Source: Pseudomonas cerasi (GTDB lineage: Bacteria; Pseudomonadota; Gammaproteobacteria; Pseudomonadales; Pseudomonadaceae). Taken from it: 64,000 bases of DNA. Made by a program: the position numbers and the translations under genes. The notes beneath the pieces were generated by a model. That model did no database searches. It was not told where the DNA came from and saw nothing but the letters and a program-made list of their open reading frames with translations. Below are positions 28,002-35,967 of this stretch, piece after piece; the stretch's first letter is position 1, and each line of letters starts with the position of its first letter. Location of the stretch: assembly GCF_900074915.1 (NCBI RefSeq), contig NZ_LT222319.1, positions 5,201,501 through 5,265,500 of the forward strand, written 5' to 3'.

Positions 28002-29441
28002 ATGTTGCGCAAACTTTCGTTGGTCGTGGCTGTTTCGTTTGCGTCCAGCGGGTTGACGTGGGCAGCCGAATTGCCAATGCCAACGCAGACAGGGCTGTTG
28101 AGCGTTTATCGGCAGGCTGTGGACAACAACGCCGACCTCGCAGCCTCGCGCGCCGATTACGATGCGCGCAAGGAAGCCGTGCCGCAGGCCCGCGCCGGTT
28201 TGCTGCCGAATATTTCCGGCAGCGCCCAGAACAGCAGCACCCGCACCAGCATCGATCAGCCCAGAGCCGTGGCCACCCGCAGCGGCAACCTCTATCAGGC
28301 CACGCTGAGCCAGCCGATCTTCCGCGCTGACCGCTGGTTCCAGTTGCAGGCTGCCGAAGCGAGCAACGAACAGGCAGCACTGGAACTGTCGGCTACCGAG
28401 CAGAATCTGATCCTGCAATCGGCGCAAAGCTATTTCAGCGTATTGCGTGCACAGGACAATCTGGCCTCGACCAAAGCCGAGGAAGCGGCCTTCAAGCGCC
28501 AGCTGGATCAGGCCAACGAGCGCTTCGATGTCGGCCTGTCGGACAAGACCGATGTGCTGCAGGCGCAGGCCAGCTATGACACGTCACGCGCCAGCCGACT
28601 GATTGCCCAGCGTCAGGTCGACGACGCCTTTCAGGCGCTGGTGACGCTGACCAACCGCGAATACAACTCGATCGAAGGCATCGTACATACCCTGCCGGTG
28701 CTGGCGCCGACGCCCAATGACGCCAAGGCCTGGGTCGATACTGCCGCGCAGCAGAACCTCAATCTGCTGGCCAGCAACTACGCAGTCAGTGCCGCCGAAG
28801 AAACCCTGCGTCAGCGCAAGGCCGGGCACGCGCCGACGCTCGATGCCGTGGCGACCTATCAGCGTGGCGATAACGATGCACTGGGTTTCAGCAACCCCAA
28901 CTACACCGGCCGCAACTACGGCGGCGACGTCGAGCAGCGCAGCATCGGCGTGCAGCTGAATATCCCGATCTACAGCGGCGGCCTGACCAGTTCACAGGTA
29001 CGCGAAGCCTATGCGCGCCTGAGCCAGAGCGAGCAACGCCGTGAAAGCCTGCGTCGTCAGGTGGTGGAAAACACGCGCAACCTGCATCGCGCGGTGAATA
29101 CCGATGTGGAGCAGGTCCAGGCCCGCAAGCAGTCGATCATCTCCAACCAGAGCGCGCTGGAAGCCACGGAAATCGGTTATCAGGTCGGCACCCGCAACAT
29201 CGTCGACGTGCTGGATGCGCAACGCCAGCTGTATGCCTCGGTGCGTGACTACAACAACACGCGTTACGACTACATCCTCGACAACCTGCGTCTCAAGCAG
29301 GCAGCAGGCACCCTGAACCCGGGCGACCTGCAGGACCTGTCGCGCTACCTGAAGGCCGACTACAACCCGGACAAAGACTTCCTGCCGCCGGAACTGGCGA
29401 CTGCCGCGCAGAAGAACTTCGAGCGACCTGCTAAGCGCTGA
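28002..29441 (+). CDS. tolC: TolC family outer membrane channel
   Basis: A 479-residue outer-membrane efflux channel with a signal peptide ending near T-W-A-A (residue 22) and two homologous halves of coiled-coil helices and barrel strands, as in TolC (OpmH in P. aeruginosa). It would form a trimer and serve type I secretion and RND or ABC pumps. The start at 28002 (M-L-R-K-L-S) has AGGGAA before it; an ATG six codons upstream lacks a ribosome site. It is divergent from thiC and followed by a repeat element and then converging waaA. Confidence 0.93.
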   Translation: MLRKLSLVVAVSFASSGLTWAAELPMPTQTGLLSVYRQAVDNNADLAASRADYDARKEAVPQARAGLLPNISGSAQNSSTRTSIDQPRAVATRSGNLYQATLSQPIFRADRWFQLQAAEASNEQAALELSATEQNLILQSAQSYFSVLRAQDNLASTKAEEAAFKRQLDQANERFDVGLSDKTDVLQAQASYDTSRASRLIAQRQVDDAFQALVTLTNREYNSIEGIVHTLPVLAPTPNDAKAWVDTAAQQNLNLLASNYAVSAAEETLRQRKAGHAPTLDAVATYQRGDNDALGFSNPNYTGRNYGGDVEQRSIGVQLNIPIYSGGLTSSQVREAYARLSQSEQRRESLRRQVVENTRNLHRAVNTDVEQVQARKQSIISNQSALEATEIGYQVGTRNIVDVLDAQRQLYASVRDYNNTRYDYILDNLRLKQAAGTLNPGDLQDLSRYLKADYNPDKDFLPPELATAAQKNFERPAKR

Positions 29442-29489
29442 GATTGCTGACCCATCTGGATGCTCTGCGCCCGACTTCAAGTCATGCAG

Positions 29490-29625
29490 CGCGACGCAGA
29501 TTTGTGACGCGGAGCGTCACCCAAGGCATTCCCACGCTGGAGCGTGAGGAACGATAGGCGTCTGGACGAGCTCAACTATCGTGCCGACGCTCTGCGTCGG
29601 CATGCCGTTCTGGACGCTATGCCTC
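29490..29625. repeat. Stacked-hairpin intergenic repeat, copy D
   Basis: The most complete unit: GTGACGC-gga-GCGTCAC (29504-29520), CACGCT-gg-AGCGTG (29533-29546), ACGATAG...CTATCGT (29551-29582) and CCGACGC-tct-GCGTCGG (29584-29600), ending GGCATGCCGTTCTGGACGC. It lies between the converging ends of tolC and waaA. Confidence 0.8.
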
Positions 29626-29634
29626 CTCCCCGAT

Positions 29635-30915
29635 TCAGCGCCTGCCCATCAACCGCCCGATCCCGTCGAGCAGGCGTTGCAGTGCGCCCTGATTGGCCTT
29701 CATCACCTCAAGCCCGGCATCAGCCATGTTGCGCGCCTGCTGCGGCTGGTCGAAAAGACCCTGCACGGCGGTGGCCAGCGCTGCTGCATCGTTGACCTCT
29801 TGCAACGCACCGGCCTTGCGCAGCATGGCGGCGATCTCGAGGAAGTTGAACAGGTGCGGGCCGCTGAGCACCGGCTTGGCCAGTGCCGCAGGCTCCAGCA
29901 GGTTGTGTCCGCCATTGGGCACCAGGCTGCCGCCAACGAAAGCGATGTCAGCCAGTGCATAGAGAAACAGCAATTCCCCCATGGTATCGCCCATCAGCAC
30001 CGAGACGTCAGACGTGACAGCCTGCGCGGATGAGCGCCTTACCGTCGCAAAGCCCTGCTGCTGACACAACGCATGCACACTGTCGAAACGCTCGGGGTGG
30101 CGCGGCACCAGAATCAGCAGCGCATCGGGGTGACTGGTCAGTAACGTGCGATGAGCCGCCAGCACGCTTTCATCCTCGCCCGCATGTGTGCTGGCCGCGA
30201 TCCAGACAGGCCGCTGCGTGGTCTGCCATTGTTCGCGCTGGTGGGCGGCACGCTGCAGAAGCTGCGGGTCGATGCTCAGGTCGAACTTGATCGAGCCGGT
30301 CACCGCCACGCACTCGGGACGTGCGCCCAGATCACGAAAGCGCTGCGCCTCAGCTTCAGTCTGCACCGCAAACCAGGCCATTTCCGCCAGCATCGGTCGC
30401 GTCAGCCCGGCAAAGCGTGCGTAACCCCGCGCCGAACGCTCCGACAGCCGGGCGTTGGCAAGCACAACAGGAATCCCGCGCAGGGAACACTGATGGATGT
30501 GGTTGGGCCACAGCTCGGTTTCCATGATGATCCCCAGCCGTGGCTGTACCTGATCGAGAAAACCAGCAGCCGCCCACGGCAGGTCGTAGGGCAGGTAGCA
30601 ATGCTGAATTCGTGGCTCACTGGCGAACAATGCCTTGATTCGCTCCGAACCTGTGGGCGTCATGCAAGTCACAGTGATCGGCAACTGCGGATATTGCACC
30701 AGCAGCGACCGAATCATGGGCGCTGCAGCGATGCTTTCACCCACCGACACCGCATGCACCCAGATACCGCCCCGCTGCATGACCGGCAAGCCGCGGGCGA
30801 AGCGCTCGCCGATGCGCTGGCGATACGCCGGAGCCTTGCGCGCACGCAACCACAGACGCAGGGCAACCAGCGGCAGGCCGAGATGAAACAGTCCGGTATA
30901 AAGAGTTCTATTCAT
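29635..30915 (-). CDS. waaA: 3-deoxy-D-manno-octulosonic acid (Kdo) transferase
   Basis: A 426-residue GT30 enzyme that adds Kdo to lipid IVA at the cytoplasmic face of the inner membrane, the first step of LPS core assembly. It has an N-terminal membrane anchor (about 5-22), the catalytic Glu60 in S-V-G-E-S-I-A-A-A-P, and a C-terminal GT-B half with G-G-S-L-V-P-N-G-G-H-N. Length is normal. It converges on tolC across a repeat; upstream it is divergent from the SMR efflux gene. Confidence 0.96.
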   Translation of the reverse strand: MNRTLYTGLFHLGLPLVALRLWLRARKAPAYRQRIGERFARGLPVMQRGGIWVHAVSVGESIAAAPMIRSLLVQYPQLPITVTCMTPTGSERIKALFASEPRIQHCYLPYDLPWAAAGFLDQVQPRLGIIMETELWPNHIHQCSLRGIPVVLANARLSERSARGYARFAGLTRPMLAEMAWFAVQTEAEAQRFRDLGARPECVAVTGSIKFDLSIDPQLLQRAAHQREQWQTTQRPVWIAASTHAGEDESVLAAHRTLLTSHPDALLILVPRHPERFDSVHALCQQQGFATVRRSSAQAVTSDVSVLMGDTMGELLFLYALADIAFVGGSLVPNGGHNLLEPAALAKPVLSGPHLFNFLEIAAMLRKAGALQEVNDAAALATAVQGLFDQPQQARNMADAGLEVMKANQGALQRLLDGIGRLMGRR

Positions 30916-30984
30916 GGGCGCGGAGTTTATCAGCCCGCCATCACAAGCCGCTAGAATGCGCAGCCTGACGAAAAGGAATGCACC

Positions 30985-31317
30985 ATGAACGCTTATTACC
31001 TACTGGCTATCGCCGTTTGCGCGGAAGTCATCGCTACCACGTCCATGAAAGCCGTGAAGGGATTCAGCACCCCGCTGCCCCTGTTGCTGCTGATTACCGG
31101 CTATGCGATCGCGTTCTGGATGCTGATTCTGGTAATGCGCACGATCCCGGTGGGCATCACCTACGCCATCTGGTCGGGCATGGGCATCGTCATGGTCAGC
31201 ATCGCCGCGTTCTTCATCTACGGCCAGAAACTCGACCTGCCCGCGCTGCTGGGCATGGGCATGATCGTGGCAGGCGTGGCGGTCATTCAGCTGTTCTCGA
31301 AAACCGCCGGGCATTGA
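30985..31317 (+). CDS. emrE: SMR family multidrug efflux protein (EmrE-like)
   Basis: A 110-residue membrane protein with four helices and the essential Glu14 (A-V-C-A-E-V-I-A-T-T), the W-S-G-M-G motif of helix 3, and a length standard for the family. It would export lipophilic cations in exchange for protons as an antiparallel dimer. AAGGA precedes the ATG, and a TAGAAT hexamer at 30952-30957 may be its -10 box. It corresponds to PA4990. Confidence 0.93.
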   Translation: MNAYYLLAIAVCAEVIATTSMKAVKGFSTPLPLLLLITGYAIAFWMLILVMRTIPVGITYAIWSGMGIVMVSIAAFFIYGQKLDLPALLGMGMIVAGVAVIQLFSKTAGH

Positions 31318-31330
31318 AAACCCGATCCTT

Positions 31331-31336
31331 TATAAT
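31331..31336 (+). promoter_or_regulatory. Possible -10 box (TATAAT) for the FAD oxidoreductase gene
   Basis: A perfect TATAAT 30 bp before the ATG at 31366. No good -35 hexamer stands at the usual distance, so the call is tentative. It would give the oxidoreductase operon its own start separate from emrE. Confidence 0.4.
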
Positions 31337-31365
31337 GCTCGTACTTTTCGCTCACTGAGGTGCTC

Positions 31366-32541
31366 ATGCCATCGGTTATTTCCACTGACGTGCTGATTGT
31401 CGGGGCTGGCGTCGCCGGTCTCTGGCTCAATGCCCGGTTGCGTCGTCAAGGGTTCTCGACAGTGCTGGTAGAAAGCGCCAGCCTGGGTGGCGGGCAAAGC
31501 CTCAAGTCTCAGGGGATCATCCACGGCGGCGCCAAGTACGCGCTGCACGGCGCGCTGTCCGGCGCCTCCGAAGCCATTGCCGACATGCCGCGTCGCTGGC
31601 GTGAGGCCCTCGATGGCAAGGGCGAGCTGGATCTTTCCGGTGTACGCCTGCTGTCCGAGGCCCATTACCTGTGGTCGCCAGGCACCATCGCCGGCAATCT
31701 CACCAGTTTCTTCGCCAGCAAGGCCGTGCGCGGTCGCGTGGATCAGGTCAAGGGCGAGCAACTGCCGCCAGCCCTGCAAAACCCCAAATTCAAAGGCAAG
31801 GTCTATCGGCTTGCCGAGCTGGTGGTCGATGTACCCAGTCTGATCGGGCGTCTCGCCGAACTGGCCGGTGACAGCCTGCTGGCCGGTCAGCACATCGAGC
31901 CGCTCTTCGAGGACGATGAACTGATCGGTCTGCGCGTCGACGGTCGCGATATCCATGCACAGCGCATCGTACTCAGTGCCGGCGGCGGCAATGCCGACCT
32001 GCTGAACGCGCTTGGCGTATCGCAACCGCAGATGCAGCGCCGCCCGTTGCACATGGTGCTGGTCAAGGGGCCGACCCTGAAGCCGCTGTTCGCTCACTGC
32101 CTCGGCGGCGGGCCCAAGCCACGCATCACCGTGACCACGCACCCGGCAGCAGATGGCCAGTGGGTGTGGTATCTGGGCGGCGACCTGGCCGAAGCCGATG
32201 GCGTGGCGCGCCAACCGGACGAGCAGATCGCCGTTGCGCGCAAAGAGCTCGAGGCGCTGCTGCCGTGGGTCGATCTGAGTCAGGCGCAGTGGGCGACCCT
32301 GCGTGTTGATCGTGCCGAGCCTGCTCAATCAGGACTGGTGCGCCCGGACAACGCCTTCCTCGACAGCCAGCAACGTCTGATGATCGGCTGGCCGACCAAG
32401 CTGGCCCTGGCTCCGGACTTCGCCGACCGAGTCCTGTCGCAGCTGTCCAGAGACGGTATCCACCCGACCCCGCAAGCTCCGCTGAGCGATGTGCCACGGC
32501 CTCCAATGGCCATACCTGTCTGGGATGAGCTGCTGCCATGA
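31366..32541 (+). CDS. FAD-dependent oxidoreductase (DAO family)
   Basis: A 391-residue flavoprotein with the N-terminal dinucleotide-binding motif G-A-G-V-A-G-L-W and S-Q-G-I-I-H-G-G, the pattern of D-amino-acid oxidase and glycerol-3-phosphate dehydrogenase relatives. The substrate cannot be told. The ATG at 31366 has GAGG 5 nt upstream; the frame is also open from a GTG at 31360. The aldo/keto reductase gene overlaps its stop by 4 bp (ATGA), so the two are probably one unit. It corresponds to PA4991. Confidence 0.85.
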   Translation: MPSVISTDVLIVGAGVAGLWLNARLRRQGFSTVLVESASLGGGQSLKSQGIIHGGAKYALHGALSGASEAIADMPRRWREALDGKGELDLSGVRLLSEAHYLWSPGTIAGNLTSFFASKAVRGRVDQVKGEQLPPALQNPKFKGKVYRLAELVVDVPSLIGRLAELAGDSLLAGQHIEPLFEDDELIGLRVDGRDIHAQRIVLSAGGGNADLLNALGVSQPQMQRRPLHMVLVKGPTLKPLFAHCLGGGPKPRITVTTHPAADGQWVWYLGGDLAEADGVARQPDEQIAVARKELEALLPWVDLSQAQWATLRVDRAEPAQSGLVRPDNAFLDSQQRLMIGWPTKLALAPDFADRVLSQLSRDGIHPTPQAPLSDVPRPPMAIPVWDELLP

Positions 32542-33353
32542 GCCTGAAAACCCTGCACGATCTGCATCGCCCGCTGGGCAGTACCGGCCTGAACGTATCG
32601 CCGCTGGGGCTGGGCACCGTCAAACTGGGGCGCGACCAGGGCGTCAAATACCCCAGCGGCTTCAAGATTCCCGATGACCAGCAGGCGCAGATGCTGCTGC
32701 GCATGGCCCGCGACATGGGCATCAACCTGATCGACACGGCACCTGCCTATGGCACCAGCGAAGAGCGCCTGGGACCGCTGCTGCGCGGTCAGCGCCAGGA
32801 CTGGGTGATCGTCAGCAAGGTTGGCGAGGAGTTCGTCAACGGCCAGTCGAGCCATGACTTCAGCGCCACCCATACACGCACATCGGTCGAGCGCAGCCTG
32901 AAACGTCTTGAAACCGACTTTCTCGATCTGGTCCTGGTGCATTCGGACGGCAACGATCTGGCGATTCTCAACGACGCCGAGGTGTACCAGACACTCGCTG
33001 ATCTCAAGCGCGAAGGCAAGATTCGCGGTTTCGGCTTTTCCGGCAAGACCGTCGAAGGCGGCCTGCTGGCGCTGCGTGAGGGTGACTGCGCAATGGTCAC
33101 TTACAATCTCAACGAACAGGATGAAAAGCCGGTTCTGGATTACGCGCAGGCTCATGGCAAAGGCATTCTGGTGAAGAAGGCACTGGCCAGTGGTCATGTC
33201 TGCCTGACACCCGGCATGGATCCGGTCCAAGCCAGTTTCCAGCTACTGTTTGAACATCCGGCGGTTGCCAGTGCTATTGTCGGCACCATCAACCCGTTGC
33301 ACCTGGCACACAACGTTGCAACTGCCGCTGCCGTGATTTGCCGTCAAGCCTGA
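32538..33353 (+). CDS. Aldo/keto reductase
   Basis: A 271-residue NADPH-dependent carbonyl reductase with the catalytic tetrad Asp66, Tyr71, Lys94 and His135 (I-D-T-A-P-A-Y, V-S-K-V, L-V-H-S-D). The substrate is unknown. It is coupled to the FAD oxidoreductase by a 4-bp overlap, and the Nudix-like gene starts 36 bp later, suggesting a small redox operon. It corresponds to PA4992. Confidence 0.9.
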   Translation: MSLKTLHDLHRPLGSTGLNVSPLGLGTVKLGRDQGVKYPSGFKIPDDQQAQMLLRMARDMGINLIDTAPAYGTSEERLGPLLRGQRQDWVIVSKVGEEFVNGQSSHDFSATHTRTSVERSLKRLETDFLDLVLVHSDGNDLAILNDAEVYQTLADLKREGKIRGFGFSGKTVEGGLLALREGDCAMVTYNLNEQDEKPVLDYAQAHGKGILVKKALASGHVCLTPGMDPVQASFQLLFEHPAVASAIVGTINPLHLAHNVATAAAVICRQA

Positions 33354-33389
33354 TTAAGGCGGCCGACCCCAACGCAAGAAGGAGCCGTT

Positions 33390-34352
33390 ATGCCGCGAAC
33401 ACTGATCCGGAAGAATCCCAGCAACTTCAAGACCCTGCCGCTGTTTGTCGAAGCCACTGCGGAAAGCCTGAGCTACCAGAGCGTCGGCATGCCGATGAAC
33501 TTCGCGCAGACCTTGCAGCGGCGGCGCAAAATCGACGTGCCGGACACCGAACATTTCGCCACCGAGCTGGCCAATCTGGGGGTCTCCGTTCGCCTGACCG
33601 TCAGTTGGCAGAACCGCGACTACTGGGTGCTGGTCCGCCAGCGTCGTCAGGATCGCGGCGACGTCGTGCTCAAGCTGATCTCGGGTTATGTCCCGGCCCA
33701 TGAGCTGACGCTGCCGCTGCACACCGCGATTCAGGAAGTGGCCGAAGAGTGCCTGATCGAAACACCGCAGGGCTGGCTCAGCGGGCTGTTCAAGGAGACC
33801 TGGCTGCCTGCGCCCTACGCCGCCGCGCTGCATTATCGCGAGGCCATGCCCTTTCGCCTGAGCCCCCTCTCCGGCGCCGCGAGACCGGTGCGAACCGGCA
33901 GCCTGACCCTGTTGGAACGTCCACGGGCCTATGTGCATTTGCCCACGGCGTCCTTGCAGCTGATTTACGACATGCGCCTGGAAATCCCCAAGGAAGCGCG
34001 CCCGGTCAGTCTTTTCCATGTCGACGAAGCTCTGGAAAACGATCAACTGGTCGCCCGCCTCAACCGTAGCAAACCTGACCTGTACCTGATGCCGCTGGAG
34101 AACGGCGCCCCTCTGCCCGAGCTGTACACGCTCAAGCGTGACAAGCTGAGTCCGGCCGGCACGAGAGGGCTGTACCTGGCCGAGAGCTTCGCTGCGCAGG
34201 ATGGCTGGGTAGTGCGTGAAGAGCGGATTCGCTGGAAGGACTGGCTGCGTCAGCAGGGCATGGCCCCACCGGCGAAGAAGTCAGGGCTCAAACGCCTGAC
34301 CGGCAAGGCCAGGGAGCTGCTGCAGATAGCGCGTGGCAGCCTGAGCAAGTAA
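33390..34352 (+). CDS. Conserved protein with a degenerate Nudix-like box
   Basis: A 320-residue cytoplasmic protein. Residues 78-123 resemble a Nudix core: strand W-V-L-V-R-Q-R-R, then G99-x5-E105-x9-Q115-E116-V-A-E119-E120-C-L-I. The spacing is two residues longer than standard, and the usual Arg and Gly are Gln and Leu, but the metal-binding E-x-x-E-E is kept. Proteins of this kind are sometimes labelled 'metal ABC transporter ATPase', but I see no Walker motifs, so that name looks wrong. AAGGAG precedes the ATG. The C-terminus is basic. Confidence 0.65.
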   Translation: MPRTLIRKNPSNFKTLPLFVEATAESLSYQSVGMPMNFAQTLQRRRKIDVPDTEHFATELANLGVSVRLTVSWQNRDYWVLVRQRRQDRGDVVLKLISGYVPAHELTLPLHTAIQEVAEECLIETPQGWLSGLFKETWLPAPYAAALHYREAMPFRLSPLSGAARPVRTGSLTLLERPRAYVHLPTASLQLIYDMRLEIPKEARPVSLFHVDEALENDQLVARLNRSKPDLYLMPLENGAPLPELYTLKRDKLSPAGTRGLYLAESFAAQDGWVVREERIRWKDWLRQQGMAPPAKKSGLKRLTGKARELLQIARGSLSK

Positions 34353-34417
34353 GTCGGCCAGCGGCTGCAAGGCACTGAAACCTTGAGCGCGCCGGCATTC
34401 AAACGGCAACGTTGCGG

Positions 34418-35839
34418 TTACTGGGCGCGAATCTTCTCGACAATCGCGGTGGTGGAGCTGTTTTCCACCAGCCCCAGCACACGTACCTCGCCGCCGTAAG
34501 CCTGAACGATATCGGCACCGACCACCTGATCGACACCGTAATCACCGCCCTTGACCAGCACGTCGGGCTTGACGTGGGTCAGCAGGTTTTCCGGGGTTCC
34601 TTCCGGGAAGCTGATCACCCAGTCCACGGCCCCCAGACCTGCCAGCACCGCCATGCGCCGGTCAACGCTGTTGATCGGTCGGCCCGGCCCTTTCAGGCGG
34701 CTGACAGACGCATCGTCGTTGACCGCAACGATCAGGCGATCACCCAAGGCACGCGCCTGCTCCAGGTAGGTCACATGACCTGCGTGGAGAATGTCGAAGC
34801 AGCCATTGGTGAAGACGATCTTTTCCTTGTGCGCGCGCGCATCATCGACCGCCAGCAGCAGTTGCTCCAGCCCCAGCACGCCGCGCTCGGAGCCCTCTTC
34901 GCGCTGAATCGCCCGGCGCAGCTCGGGGGCGCTGATGGCCGCAGTGCCCAGCTTGCCGACCACGGTGCCCGCCGCCAGATTGGCCAGCGCCACCGCATGT
35001 GGCAGCTCCTCGCCGGCAGCAATCGCTGCCGCCAGGGTAGAGATCACCGTATCACCAGCGCCGGTCACATCGAACACTTCGCGGGCACGGGCCGGCAGGT
35101 GCAGCGCCTGCTGATCAGGACGCAACAGGGTCATGCCATGTTCGCCACGGGTCACCAGCAGCGCGCCGAGATCGAGCTCTTGCATCAACTGCGCACCCTT
35201 GGTGACCAGTTGTGCCTCATCGACACAATGACCGACGATGGCCTCGAATTCGCTGAGGTTCGGCGTGATCAGGCTCGCGCCGCGATAGATCGCGAAATCC
35301 TTGCCCTTGGGATCGGCCAGCACCGGAATGCCGCGCTTGCGGGCGGCCTGAATCAGCGTCTGATGGTTTTTCAGTGCGCCCTTGCCGTAGTCGGACAGGA
35401 CCAGCACCTTGATGCCGTCCAGCAAGCTGTAAACCTCTGCGCTCAGGGCCAGCGGATCGGTCCTGAATGGTTCTTCGAAATCGATGCGCAACAATTGCTG
35501 GTGGCGACTCATGACACGCAGTTTGACGATGGTTGGCTGATCGGCGATGCGCTGAAAGCGCGCCAGCACACCAGCAGCCTTCAGGCTGTTGGTCAGACTT
35601 TCAGCCGCCTCGTCATCCCCCGTCACACCGACCAGCGAAGCGGGGGCGCCCAGCGCAGCGATATTCAAGGCCACGTTGGCAGCACCGCCCGGACGGTCCT
35701 CGATCTGATCGACCTTGACCACAGGCACTGGCGCTTCGGGGGAAATACGCGAGGTACCACCATGCCAGTATCTGTCGAGCATGACATCGCCAACCACCAG
35801 GACAGGGGCCTGATCAAAGCGCGGCATGGATAGCTTCAT
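34418..35839 (-). CDS. hldE: Bifunctional heptose 7-phosphate kinase / heptose 1-phosphate adenylyltransferase
   Basis: A 473-residue two-domain enzyme of ADP-heptose synthesis. Residues about 1-320 are a ribokinase-like kinase (D-V-M-L-D-R-Y-W-H-G; T-G-A-G-D-T with the catalytic Asp), and the C-terminal part is a cytidylyltransferase-type domain (N-G-C-F-D-I-L-H-A-G-H). The product feeds WaaC and WaaF encoded later in the window. It follows msbA on the same strand. An ATG four codons in (35827) is an alternative start. Confidence 0.96.
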   Translation of the reverse strand: MKLSMPRFDQAPVLVVGDVMLDRYWHGGTSRISPEAPVPVVKVDQIEDRPGGAANVALNIAALGAPASLVGVTGDDEAAESLTNSLKAAGVLARFQRIADQPTIVKLRVMSRHQQLLRIDFEEPFRTDPLALSAEVYSLLDGIKVLVLSDYGKGALKNHQTLIQAARKRGIPVLADPKGKDFAIYRGASLITPNLSEFEAIVGHCVDEAQLVTKGAQLMQELDLGALLVTRGEHGMTLLRPDQQALHLPARAREVFDVTGAGDTVISTLAAAIAAGEELPHAVALANLAAGTVVGKLGTAAISAPELRRAIQREEGSERGVLGLEQLLLAVDDARAHKEKIVFTNGCFDILHAGHVTYLEQARALGDRLIVAVNDDASVSRLKGPGRPINSVDRRMAVLAGLGAVDWVISFPEGTPENLLTHVKPDVLVKGGDYGVDQVVGADIVQAYGGEVRVLGLVENSSTTAIVEKIRAQ

Positions 35840-35932
35840 GGAACAACCCGTACTTGAAAAATGGACAGGGGCGGAATCTTAGCACAGGGGTTTGCAACCG
35901 ACAGGCTGTTGAATCACGCCACCCAAAAGGCA

Positions 35933-35953
35933 GGCGGACCGCCTGGGTCCGCC
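35933..35953 (-). terminator. Hairpin downstream of msbA, possible weak terminator
   Basis: GGCGGACC-gcctg-GGTCCGCC, 8-bp perfect arms, 15 bp after the msbA stop. On the minus strand only TGCCTTTTGG follows, so it may reduce rather than stop transcription into hldE. Confidence 0.45.
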
Positions 35954-35967
35954 CGGTGAACGTCAGG

